From Vicingus serpentipes (lineage in GTDB: Bacteria; Bacteroidota; Bacteroidia; Flavobacteriales_E; Vicingaceae), in the NCBI RefSeq assembly GCF_007993035.1, contig NZ_VOOS01000006.1, positions 1 through 64,000 of the forward strand: a stretch of DNA of 64,000 nt, read 5' to 3'. Under the pieces are notes generated by a model that was not told the DNA's origin, searched no databases, and worked only from the letters and a program-made list of their open reading frames with translations. A program made the translations under genes and the position numbers. Positions within the stretch are counted from its first letter, which is position 1. Each line of letters begins with the position of its first letter. Of this stretch, positions 37,401-45,012 are shown piece by piece.

Positions 37401-37493
37401 GTAAAAAATGACACCTATGTTTATCTCATCAAAGCAATTAACTTTGATGGAGAAGAAATTGAACAAAGAGGAATTGTAAATGTAATGAGGTAG
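34452..37493 (+). CDS. Large surface protein: choice-of-anchor L domain, Ig-like repeats, PKD, type B T9SS sorting domain
   Basis: 1013 residues. After a signal peptide (to about residue 20) comes a choice-of-anchor L domain (about 25-265: NGIILSTGDVNVALGPNNSG, FKYVFGSEEYPEYVN, FFLSGPG). Residues 275-375 look Calx-beta-like. From about 380 to 845 there are six Ig-like repeats of roughly 77 residues, each with one Cys near its first strand and one in a T/S-D-x-C type last strand. A PKD-like module follows (PTANFNYEYLSD to VRDITGC). The last 85 residues are a gliding-motility-type (type B) T9SS sorting domain: YVPNAFTPNIDGINDVF, FNRWGNEIFYS, WDGSYKG. It is a probable adhesin-like surface protein; it ends 2 bp before gpmI. 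Confidence 0.85.
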   Translation: MIKRILISIFILFSFVFTKAQLVVNTGLMTPTQYVQNILVGSGVTVSNVTFSGDFNQIGEFDATGTTPYLGLTNGIILSTGDVNVALGPNNSGSEELGGGNFGLGDSDLDILEGSGIGTNDAAILEFDFIPTGDTVKFKYVFGSEEYPEYVNSINDVFGFFLSGPGVVGGFSGGAANIALIPGTTTPISINSVNENVNSSYYFDNTPFTSAQTIQFDGYTTVLTAVSAVQCGELYHIKIAIADASDTSWDSGVFLEAGSFSSNTVTLSSNVDVANGDSLLYEGCGTAFIDFVRSDDTDTSIFYYNIYGSVTGADYSVSADSIVFLPGEDTLTLSFNAINDGIAEPYEQVNVELIQTICGITDTSVITFYIADYPQFNLVVSDTSISCLSDSVPVWVDPIAGVNILWETGETSDTIWVSPTLTTHYSVTASDTCGIYSVTDSAEVTYIDPSPIITTTPDSLGKYCPQDSLILYASAIGGAGIGGFTFDWMPLGVQSDSLAVSPDSTQMYYVLATDVCGNTATDSVKVFVPNFDSLFVEILTLDTTICSGLTVNVAGQISGGVGSYYSWSNGITNALSIDATPLTTTTYFITAEDSCGSYQQDSIVITVDVSGIDVDIPDESINCFNEIVVLSATVSNNIGPVTYDWSTGEITDTIVVSPLVNSTYWVEIQDLCKTIVDTILVSVPPFDSLDVINTGTLMIACPGDLAVLSAIVKGGDTAAQFFNWSDGLSTYVGNNINVYPNSTTVYSFVVTDTCALMTDSISVTVALPSYPPFSIQVTNDTLVCRGDEIKIGVEAQGGAGHYIYDWKGLGTTDSITVKVNELSTYDVVVYDRCNNYLTANITLDEMHPTANFNYEYLSDYTVEFHDSSFTDIVYHLWTFEFQDTSNALNPIYTYLTQGEQTVSLFVRDITGCTDEITKTIKPDIYFYVPNAFTPNIDGINDVFFIKGMGIDQFEIYIFNRWGNEIFYSDDIEISWDGSYKGEFVKNDTYVYLIKAINFDGEEIEQRGIVNVMR

Positions 37494-37495
37494 TT

Positions 37496-39013
37496 TTAAA
37501 TTAAACTTACTCCATCCATTTCTTTAGGAGCATTAATGTTCATTAATTTTAATATTGTTGGCGCAATATCACCAAGTTTCCCATCTTTCAATGTCTTATA
37601 ATCCTTATCAATTAAAATACAAGGAACAAGATTAGTGCTATGTGCAGTATTTGGAGTGCCATCATCATTTATTGCAAAATCAGCGTTTCCATGATCAGCA
37701 ATAATAATAAATGAGTAATCATTTTCTAATCCAGCTTCAACAACACGTTGGGCACAATTATCAATTTTTTCTACTGCTTTTACAATAGCAGAATAAACCC
37801 CTGTGTGCCCTACCATATCAGGATTTGCAAAGTTTAGGCAAATAAAGTCAGTATCGCTTTTATGTATTGCTTCGATAATAGACGTAGTAACTTCTTCAGC
37901 ACTCATTTCTGGTTGTAAATCGTAGGTTGCAACTTTTGGAGAATTCACCAAAATTCTTTGTTCACCTTCAAATGGTTTTTCTCTTCCACCAGAGAAGAAA
38001 AAGGTTACATGTGGGTATTTTTCTGTTTCAGCAATACGAATTTGGGTTTTATTGTTTTGTTCTAAAACTTCACCAAGTGTATTTGCTAAATTGTCTTTAT
38101 CATAAATTACATGAACGTTTTTAAACGTTTTATCATAATTAGTCATGGTAACGTAATACAAAGGAAGTGTGTGCATGTTTTGTTCATGCATATCTTTTTG
38201 TGTTAAAGCAATTGAAATTTCTCTACATCTATCTGTTCTAAAATTAAAACAGATTACTACATCATTTGGCTGAATGATAGAAATTGCATTTCCAGTTTCG
38301 TCAACTTTAACTATTGGCTTTATAAATTCATCCGTTACATTGTTAGCATAAGATTTTTCAATACTTTGGGTAAGATTATTTGAATGTTCTCCTATTCCAT
38401 TTACCATTAAATCGTAAGCATATTTAATTCTTTCCCAACGATTATCTCTATCCATTGCATAGTAACGACCAACCACCGAAGCAACTTCACAATTAGTTCC
38501 AGATAGTTTTTTTTCTAAAATCTTAATAAAGTCTAATCCGCTTTTTGGATCACAATCTCTACCATCAGTAAAAGCATGAACATAACCATTTACATCGTAA
38601 TTATTTGTTATTTCACATAAACGGTATAAATGCTTTTGATGAGAGTGAATCCCTCCGTTAGAAACCAACCCTATAAAATGTACATTAACATTATTTTGTT
38701 CAGCATGTTTAAGAGCTGCAATCAAAGTTGGGTTGTCGTTAATGGTGTTTTCTTTTACTGCTTTATTAATTTTTGCAAAGTCTTGATAAACTACCCGTCC
38801 TGCGCCAATATTTAAATGGCCAACCTCAGAATTTCCCATTTGACCTTCAGGTAAGCCAACATGCTCTCCAAAAGTTTTTAAAAATGAGTTTGGGTAATTC
38901 TGCAAACAGCTATCATAAAAAGGCGTGTTTGCATTAAAAATAGCGTCAGATTTAGTTTTGTTTCCGCATCCCCAACCATCAAGAATTAAAAGGGCAACTT
39001 TTTTAGTACTCAT
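37496..39013 (-). CDS. gpmI: 2,3-bisphosphoglycerate-independent phosphoglycerate mutase
   Basis: Interconverts 3- and 2-phosphoglycerate in glycolysis using two Mn ions. 505 residues from ATG 39013 (the TTG at 39019 would add only two). The catalytic serine is Ser62 in MGNSEVGHLNIGAG, and Asp12 in LILDGWG binds metal. Other ligands lie in FADHGNAD-like (IIADHGNADF) and TAHSTNLVPC near the C terminus. Length equals the family norm. Monocistronic; the 3' end abuts the convergent surface-protein gene. Confidence 0.96.
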   Translation of the reverse strand: MSTKKVALLILDGWGCGNKTKSDAIFNANTPFYDSCLQNYPNSFLKTFGEHVGLPEGQMGNSEVGHLNIGAGRVVYQDFAKINKAVKENTINDNPTLIAALKHAEQNNVNVHFIGLVSNGGIHSHQKHLYRLCEITNNYDVNGYVHAFTDGRDCDPKSGLDFIKILEKKLSGTNCEVASVVGRYYAMDRDNRWERIKYAYDLMVNGIGEHSNNLTQSIEKSYANNVTDEFIKPIVKVDETGNAISIIQPNDVVICFNFRTDRCREISIALTQKDMHEQNMHTLPLYYVTMTNYDKTFKNVHVIYDKDNLANTLGEVLEQNNKTQIRIAETEKYPHVTFFFSGGREKPFEGEQRILVNSPKVATYDLQPEMSAEEVTTSIIEAIHKSDTDFICLNFANPDMVGHTGVYSAIVKAVEKIDNCAQRVVEAGLENDYSFIIIADHGNADFAINDDGTPNTAHSTNLVPCILIDKDYKTLKDGKLGDIAPTILKLMNINAPKEMDGVSLI

Positions 39014-39032
39014 TTTCAAAAAATTTAGAATA

Positions 39033-39040
39033 CAAAGTTA
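39033..39040 (-). promoter_or_regulatory. Putative -7 box for gpmI
   Basis: The minus strand reads TAACTTTG (TAnnTTTG) 19 bp upstream of the ATG at 39013. No matching -33 box. Confidence 0.4.
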
Positions 39041-39268
39041 ACTATTCAAAATTTTAACACTGCTGAAAATGGTAAGAAATGTTATTCAAGTTTTTAACTG
39101 TTAGTAAAAGACTGTAACCTTCTGGTTGAGCTTTGTTATTTCTCAGTTTTAATAATGTTAATTAATAATGATTATGGGTATTAATATTTGTTTAATAATT
39201 AGTTAACTTCCTATATCAAATAATTGGGAAATAAAATATCATATTCACTTTTTATTAAAACAGAAAAT

Positions 39269-40606
39269 ATGGCAAAGAAAAAATCTACAAGAATTTATGT
39301 GTTAGATACTTCAGTTATCTTATACGACCATAATGCAATTAATAATTTTGATGATAATGATATAGCAATACCAATTACGGTGTTAGAAGAGCTAGACAAT
39401 TTTAAAAAAGGGAATGATACCAAAAACTTTTCGGCAAGAGAGTTTATTCGTTTTTTAGATAAAATTAGTGGGCATAATACACTTCAAAAATGGGTAAACT
39501 TAAATGGGCCTGGAAAAGGGAAGTTTAAAGTCATTATGCATCACGAAAAAACAAACCGTGATGCTACGTTTATTTTTGATGATAATAAAGCAGATCATAA
39601 AATTTTAAATGCAGCCATCTCTTTGCAAGAAGAATATCCAGAAAGAGAAGTTGTAATGGTTACTAAAGACATAAACTTAAGGCTTAAAGCGAAGGCATTA
39701 GATTTGCCATCGGAAGATTATTTAACAGGGAAAATACAAGATATTAAAGGGCTGGTTGAGACTGGCAAAAACGTGATAGAAGACGTTGATGCTGAAATGA
39801 TAAAAAAAATATTTAATGGGGGAACAATAGAAAACCCTGAAATAAAAGGAGTTGAGTTTAAGAAGAATTGTTTTTACATTTTAAAAAATGGAAAAAGCTC
39901 CGCTTTAGCTTTTTATAATCCGTTGACACTTTCATTAGAAAGAGTGGAAAAAGAATATGTATATGGCATTAAACCAAAAAATGCTGAACAAGCCTTTGCA
40001 ATACATGCTTTACTGAATGATAATATAAAACTAGTAGCCTTGCAAGGAGTTGCGGGAACTGGAAAAACTTTATTAGCATTAGCAAGTTCTATTGCTCAAA
40101 AAAACCAATACAGTCAAATAATTTTAGCTCGACCAATAGTGCCATTAAGTAACAGAGATATTGGTTATTTGCCAGGAGATGCAAATGAGAAAATTGGGCC
40201 TTACATGGAGCCTCTTTGGGATAATTTAAAATTTATAAAAAATCAATTTGGCGAAAACGAGAAAAAACGCAAGTTGATTGATGACATGGAAAATGATGAA
40301 CGAATAAAAATTACACCATTAGCTTATATTAGAGGAAGAAGCTTAAGTGATGTTTATTTTATTGTAGATGAAGCACAAAACTTAACACCACATGAGGTAA
40401 AAACAATTATTACCAGAGCAGGTGAGAATACTAAAATAATATTTACGGGTGACGTTAATCAAATAGATTCCCCTTATTTAGATGAGCAAAGTAATGGACT
40501 TTCTTATTTAATAGACCGTTTAAAAGGACATGAATTATTTGCACATATCACCTTAGAAAAAGGAGAGCGAAGCGAACTGGCGAATTTGGCGAATGATTTA
40601 TTGTAG
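39269..40606 (+). CDS. PIN-PhoH family ATPase (PhoH2-like)
   Basis: 445 residues from the ATG at 39269 (MAKKKSTRIYVLDTSVILYDH); a TTG 45 bp upstream is less likely. Residues 1-150 are a PIN-type RNase domain with acidic residues in LDTSVILYD, LEELDNFK and VTKDINLRLKA. Residues 245-445 are the PhoH ATPase: Walker A GVAGTGKT, ARPIVPLSNRDIGYLPGD, Walker B FIVDEAQN, sensor FTGDVNQIDSPY. PIN-PhoH proteins act as RNA helicase/RNases. It has its own terminator and no operon partner. The 39020-39223 gap upstream shows no gene. Confidence 0.92.
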   Translation: MAKKKSTRIYVLDTSVILYDHNAINNFDDNDIAIPITVLEELDNFKKGNDTKNFSAREFIRFLDKISGHNTLQKWVNLNGPGKGKFKVIMHHEKTNRDATFIFDDNKADHKILNAAISLQEEYPEREVVMVTKDINLRLKAKALDLPSEDYLTGKIQDIKGLVETGKNVIEDVDAEMIKKIFNGGTIENPEIKGVEFKKNCFYILKNGKSSALAFYNPLTLSLERVEKEYVYGIKPKNAEQAFAIHALLNDNIKLVALQGVAGTGKTLLALASSIAQKNQYSQIILARPIVPLSNRDIGYLPGDANEKIGPYMEPLWDNLKFIKNQFGENEKKRKLIDDMENDERIKITPLAYIRGRSLSDVYFIVDEAQNLTPHEVKTIITRAGENTKIIFTGDVNQIDSPYLDEQSNGLSYLIDRLKGHELFAHITLEKGERSELANLANDLL

Positions 40607-40623
40607 AATTTTAGCTATAGAAA

Positions 40624-40657
40624 CAAAAAAAGCCTTTAATTTTTGAAGGCTTTTTTG
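40624..40657. terminator. Bidirectional terminator between phoH-like and the 224-aa secreted-protein gene
   Basis: AAAAAAAGCCTT pairs with AAGGCTTTTTT. It has an A-run on one side and a T-run on the other, and lies between two convergent stops. Confidence 0.8.
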
Positions 40658-40676
40658 ATACGGTATTCTTTAGGTA

Positions 40677-41351
40677 TTACTGAATCTTCACATTCTGGCT
40701 ATACATCTGATCTTCAGATGAAGCGATTATTAAATAATCACCTTTAGGAATGTATGATTCAATTGGAATGGCAACCACTGTGTCTGCTTGCACATTCATT
40801 AATATTTTAGAGTAAAATTCCTGTCCTTTAATGTCTCTTAGCACAACTAATAATTGCCCTTCTTTTTTTATGTTGTCAAATGAAAGGTTAATTACTTTTT
40901 CATTGCTTTCTTCAGCTGGAAATAAGCTAACCTTTTCTTCTGTAAAGTTAGATTTAACAGGCACAATGTTCGAAAACATTTCTTGACCTTCGTTGTTAAT
41001 TTGTTTTAAACGATAATAAGAAACACCAGCCATTGGTTGATTGTCAGTTTGAAAATAATCTACAGGTTCGCTATTATGTTCAGCACCGTATATTTTTGCT
41101 AATTCTTGCCAGCTAGTTTTATCAGTACTTTTTTCAATTGTGTAATTAGCTATTTGCTGTCCGTTTTGTTTCGACCAATTTAACTGAACGATTTGTTGTT
41201 TACCATCAAAATAAGCTTCGAAACTAGTTAGTGAGTTGTTGCTTTCTGTTTTCGCTAAAGCTTTGTTTAACGATTCTTGTAAAGAGTTTTCTTGGGCAGA
41301 GCTTAAATAAGTAAATCCGAATATGGTTATTATGCTAAGTAATATTTTCAT
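40677..41351 (-). CDS. Secreted protein with FN3-like module and T9SS-like tail
   Basis: 224 residues: signal peptide MKILLSIITIFGFTYLSSAQ, a fibronectin-III-like module (residues 40-130; QLNWSKQNGQQIANYTIEKS and GVSYYRLKQINNEGQEMFS), and a C-terminal beta domain. The tail has the spacing of a type A sorting domain (VSLFPAEES, then KGDYLIIASSEDQMYSQNVKIQ) but lacks the YPNP motif and terminal lysine. Its FN3 module closely resembles that in the left-edge gene (3-626), so it is a short variant of the same design. No known function. Confidence 0.7.
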   Translation of the reverse strand: MKILLSIITIFGFTYLSSAQENSLQESLNKALAKTESNNSLTSFEAYFDGKQQIVQLNWSKQNGQQIANYTIEKSTDKTSWQELAKIYGAEHNSEPVDYFQTDNQPMAGVSYYRLKQINNEGQEMFSNIVPVKSNFTEEKVSLFPAEESNEKVINLSFDNIKKEGQLLVVLRDIKGQEFYSKILMNVQADTVVAIPIESYIPKGDYLIIASSEDQMYSQNVKIQ

Positions 41352-41469
41352 TTGTTAAAATTTTATCTAAAAATCCGATTAATCGTTTAATTTTTATTTC
41401 AGACGAATTACAACTTATTAAGTTGCCTTTGTGAATTAAAATAGGTTGAAAATATGAAAGAAATCCACA

Positions 41470-41504
41470 AAAAAACCCTAACTACCAAGTAGTCAGGGTT
41501 TTTG
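41470..41504 (-). terminator. Terminator downstream of tRNA-Phe
   Basis: AAAAACCCT... pairs with ...AGGGTTTTT with inner AACTAC/GTAGT arms, directly 3' of the minus-strand tRNA. The remainder of the 41352-41668 gap holds only the tRNA, this hairpin and the coaX promoter. Confidence 0.75.
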
Positions 41505-41510
41505 TTTAAG

Positions 41511-41583
41511 TGGTGCCTCCAGGAATCGAACCAGGGACACATGGATTTTCAGTCCATTGCTCTACCAACTGAGCTAAGGCACC
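41511..41583 (-). tRNA. tRNA-Phe (GAA anticodon)
   Basis: Minus-strand cloverleaf: acceptor GGTGCCT/AGGCACC, D-arm TAGCTCAGTTGGTAGAGC, anticodon loop CTGAAAA with GAA, T-arm CCCTGGTTCGATTCCTGG. CCA is not encoded. It is followed by the hairpin at 41470-41504. Confidence 0.95.
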
Positions 41584-41619
41584 AATTAAATGGTCGGCAA
41601 ATGTAGAAATTATTTTTAT

Positions 41620-41654
41620 TTTGAGAAATAAAATTCGCACAATTTGTACTTTTG
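41620..41654 (+). promoter_or_regulatory. Promoter of coaX
   Basis: TTTG (41620-41623), 23-bp spacer, TACTTTTG (41647-41654), 14 bp before the ATG at 41669. Both elements match consensus; the spacer is at the long end. Confidence 0.55.
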
Positions 41655-41668
41655 GTCAATATTTTTTC

Positions 41669-42400
41669 ATGAACTTAGTCATAGATATAGGTAACACACT
41701 TACCAAAGTTGCAATTTTCTCTAATAATCAAATTATTTTTAACAATAATTATGATTCTTTAACGGCAAACCATATCCAAAATCTTCTGAATAAATATAAT
41801 ATTGTCAATTCAATAATAGCTGAGGTTAAAAATTTTGATGCTGCCTTGCAATTAATGTTAACCGAAAAAACAAACTTCTTTACACTAAACGGAAACACAA
41901 ATTTGCCTTTTAATAATTTATACGCTACTCCAACTACATTAGGTAAAGATAGAGTTGCAGTAATTAGCGCTGCAAGTAAATTGTTTCCGGGCACCAATGT
42001 TTTAGTTATAGATATAGGTACTTGTATAACTTTTGATTTAATTGATGTTAACAATAATTATTCGGGAGGAGCAATATCTCCAGGATTAAATATGAGATTA
42101 AAAGCATTACAACATTTTACAGGCAAACTTCCTTTAGTAGAGTTAGAAGAAGAGGACACTCCAAAATTTATTGGAGATTCTACTATAAACTCAATAAAAT
42201 CTGGTGTATTTTACGGTATAAAACATGAAATAGAAGGAGTAATAAATGCTTATGATGGGCAATATGACGACTTAAAAATTGTTTTAACAGGAGGAAATGC
42301 TGAAAGGTTTGAATTAGCGCCAAAAAATCGCATCTTTGCAGACAAATTTTTTGTGCTGAAAGGGCTAAATGAAATTTTAAATGAGAATGCAAAAATTTAA
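41669..42400 (+). CDS. coaX: Type III pantothenate kinase
   Basis: First step of coenzyme A synthesis. The 243-residue protein from ATG 41669 begins MNLVIDIGNTLTKVAIF, the ASKHA phosphate-1 motif; an upstream frame extension to 41621 has only TTG and would cover the promoter. Further motifs are TLGKDRVAVI and VIDIGTCITFDLID. Type III PanK lacks feedback inhibition by CoA. The next gene starts inside its last 20 bp in another frame, so they share a transcript reaching at least to lptC. Confidence 0.93.
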   Translation: MNLVIDIGNTLTKVAIFSNNQIIFNNNYDSLTANHIQNLLNKYNIVNSIIAEVKNFDAALQLMLTEKTNFFTLNGNTNLPFNNLYATPTTLGKDRVAVISAASKLFPGTNVLVIDIGTCITFDLIDVNNNYSGGAISPGLNMRLKALQHFTGKLPLVELEEEDTPKFIGDSTINSIKSGVFYGIKHEIEGVINAYDGQYDDLKIVLTGGNAERFELAPKNRIFADKFFVLKGLNEILNENAKI

Positions 42401-43706
42401 AAACTTAATTCTAGGAACATTTATTGTGGCTTTAACGCTTCATGGTTTTGGTCAAGCTACAACAAATTCACCTTATTCTAAGTATGGAATAGGGGTGCTT
42501 CGTTCCGAAAGTTTTAATCAGAATTTTGCTTTAGGTGGAGCTGGGTTAGGTTTTAGGTCAAATAGCTCATTAAACTTATTAAATCCAGCATCATATTCTG
42601 AAATTAGCATAACTACAGTTGAGTTTGGAGTAACAAATAATGCACTTTGGTTAAGTGATGGAACACAATCTCAATTTCAAAACAACGCTTACATCGATCA
42701 TATTGCTTTTGGTTTTCCTGTAATAAATAATAAATGGGGAATGTCATTTGGTATGTTACCTTACTCAAATGTTGGTTATGATTATCAAAATACAGACCGT
42801 GTATCATTAGTTGAAGGAGATACTATTGACCTTAATTATTATTACAAAGGTGATGGAGGATTAAATAAGGTGTATTTTGGTAATGCTCTTAAATTTAGAA
42901 TTGATTCAACTTCAAATGTTTCTTTTGGAGTTAATGCTTCGTTAATATTTGGATCTATAAATGCAGATAAAAAGGTAGTATATGGTAATTTACCAAGTTC
43001 ATACAATACTTGGCAAATAACAAAATCATCAGTAGCAGATTTTAATTTTGATGCTGGAATTCAATACCAAAAAACATTTATTAATGCTAAAGACGAAAAG
43101 TATAATTTAACAATAGGGGCAACTTATACTTTGGGTAGAGAATTAAAATCTAAAGATTCTGATCTTATCAGAACATTTGCAGGGAATATTGAGTTTGGTA
43201 CAGCAAAAGATACAATATTAAATGTTGACGAACAAGCTGGAATTATTGAATTACCATCTCAGATTGGCGCAGGAATTGCTTTCGAAAAGCAAAATAAATG
43301 GACAGTTTTAGTAGACTATAAAACTACAGCATGGGATAAGGTTCAAAATTCGGAGCCTAATTTATATCAATATAAAATGAGCCACTCTATTAATGGTGGT
43401 TTTGAGTTTATTCCTAAGTATGATGCTTTTAATAACTACTTTAAAAGAATTAAATATCGAATCGGAGCAAGGTATAAAACATCTTATTTAACGATTAACG
43501 ATAAAAATATAAATGAATATGGCATAACTTTTGGTTTATCTCTACCAATGAAGAGAACTGACTCTGCAATACCTGGGTTAAATTTTGGTTTAGAATATGG
43601 AAAACGCGGAACAACAGATGCAGGATTAGTTGAAGAAAAATTTGTAAACTTTAATTTTGGAATAACCATTAATGATAGATGGTTTATAAAAAGAAAATAC
43701 GATTAA
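42381..43706 (+). CDS. Outer-membrane beta-barrel protein (FadL/PorV-like appearance)
   Basis: 441 residues, or 439 from the second ATG at 42387. The signal peptide ends HGFGQ. The mature N terminus NSPYSKYGIGVLRSESFNQNFALGGAGLGFRSNSSLNLLNPASYSEI resembles FadL/PorV-type barrels with the N-P-A pattern. The remainder is barrel strands, ending FGITINDRWFIKRKYD. In many Bacteroidota such a gene lies between coaX and the lptC region. It overlaps coaX by 20 bp and is followed by the TPR protein. The substrate, if it is a transporter, is unknown. Confidence 0.75.
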   Translation: MRMQKFKNLILGTFIVALTLHGFGQATTNSPYSKYGIGVLRSESFNQNFALGGAGLGFRSNSSLNLLNPASYSEISITTVEFGVTNNALWLSDGTQSQFQNNAYIDHIAFGFPVINNKWGMSFGMLPYSNVGYDYQNTDRVSLVEGDTIDLNYYYKGDGGLNKVYFGNALKFRIDSTSNVSFGVNASLIFGSINADKKVVYGNLPSSYNTWQITKSSVADFNFDAGIQYQKTFINAKDEKYNLTIGATYTLGRELKSKDSDLIRTFAGNIEFGTAKDTILNVDEQAGIIELPSQIGAGIAFEKQNKWTVLVDYKTTAWDKVQNSEPNLYQYKMSHSINGGFEFIPKYDAFNNYFKRIKYRIGARYKTSYLTINDKNINEYGITFGLSLPMKRTDSAIPGLNFGLEYGKRGTTDAGLVEEKFVNFNFGITINDRWFIKRKYD

Positions 43707-43725
43707 GAATTAAAAAATAAGTAAA

Positions 43726-45009
43726 ATGAAAAAATTAGGATTAGCAATATTAGCATTAACAATAAGCACACTAAGTTTTGCTCAAGGTAAATATGGTGCG
43801 ACTCCAGAAGATAGTATTGTATGTATTGAAAGTTTAATTTATAAAGATTACATGAAAAGTGATCCTAAATTGGCTTTAAGTTTATGGAAAAAAGCATACA
43901 AAGCTTGTCCAGCATCTCAAGTAAGTTTATACATCAATGGTGTAAAGTTATACCAAGGTTTGGTTAAAAGTGCTAAGGATGCTGCATCTCAAAAAGCATA
44001 TAAAGATACAATGTATTCTATTTTTGATCAACGTATTGAAGTGTTTGGAGATAGAGCAAAAGTATTAGGTTACAAAGGACAAACAATGCTAGTGTATAGT
44101 AAAAAGGAGTTAGATAAAATTTATGCAACTTTAAATGAAGCAGTAGAATTAGGAGGGAATAAAACCGCTGCAGGTACATTAGTAGCAACAATGTTTGCTA
44201 TTGTTAATCTTGAAAAAGCAGATAAAAAAACTAAAGAAGAAGTTGTTGTAGAATACGATAGATTGATTACAATTTGTGCTAGCCATAAAGGTGATTCGAA
44301 ATATACAGATGCAGATGCTAAAATACAAAGTGTTGCAGCACCGTATTTAGATTGTGAAGTACTAGTGCCATTGGCTGAGAAAAACTTTGAAGCAAATAAA
44401 GCAGATGTTACTTGGTTAACTAACACTGTTAAATTATTGAAGTACAAAAAATGTTATGAAGCTCCAATTTTTGCTAAAACTGCTGAAGCATTATTTCCAT
44501 TAGATCCTTCTGCAGAATCGGCTGAAAATATGGGTAAATTATTCTTGGGTAAAAAAGATTATACTCAAGCAATAGAATGGTTTGAAAAAGCTTTAGGTAT
44601 GGCTGAAACAAATGAAGATAAAGCATCATTTACATTTAGTATTGCAGAAGCTTATTTGTATGCTAAAAATTATTCATCTGCTAAATCATACGCTCAAAAA
44701 GCTGCTGGTTTAAAAAGTGGATGGGGAGAGCCTTACATTTTGATAGGTGATGCTTACATGTATAGCTCAAAAAGTTGTGATGATGGTGAGTTAGGAAGAT
44801 TTGGAGCATACTGGGCTGCAGTTGACCAATATCAAAAAGCTAAATCTGTTGATGGAAATGCAGCAAGTGAAGCTAACAAAAAAATTGCAAGAGCGTCTGC
44901 TAGTTATCCTTCTACAAAAGATTTATTCTTTTATGGAAAGCAAAAAGGTGATAGCTACACTTGTAAATGTTGGATTGGAGAAACTACAACAATTAGAGTT
45001 AACGATTAA
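43726..45009 (+). CDS. Exported TPR protein
   Basis: 427 residues with a signal peptide (MKKLGLAILALTISTLSFAQ). Tetratricopeptide-like helical repeats fill most of the rest, clearest at AKLFLGKKDYTQAIEWFEKALGMAETN-type (residues about 275-300) and SFSIAEAYLYAKNYSSAKSYAQKA. It carries several cysteines (VCIES, ACPAS, CKCWIGE). It lies upstream of lptC with only 3 bp between stop and the lptC GTG, in the same frame. A role in envelope assembly is inferred from its neighbours only. Confidence 0.8.
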   Translation: MKKLGLAILALTISTLSFAQGKYGATPEDSIVCIESLIYKDYMKSDPKLALSLWKKAYKACPASQVSLYINGVKLYQGLVKSAKDAASQKAYKDTMYSIFDQRIEVFGDRAKVLGYKGQTMLVYSKKELDKIYATLNEAVELGGNKTAAGTLVATMFAIVNLEKADKKTKEEVVVEYDRLITICASHKGDSKYTDADAKIQSVAAPYLDCEVLVPLAEKNFEANKADVTWLTNTVKLLKYKKCYEAPIFAKTAEALFPLDPSAESAENMGKLFLGKKDYTQAIEWFEKALGMAETNEDKASFTFSIAEAYLYAKNYSSAKSYAQKAAGLKSGWGEPYILIGDAYMYSSKSCDDGELGRFGAYWAAVDQYQKAKSVDGNAASEANKKIARASASYPSTKDLFFYGKQKGDSYTCKCWIGETTTIRVND

Positions 45010-45012
45010 AAA

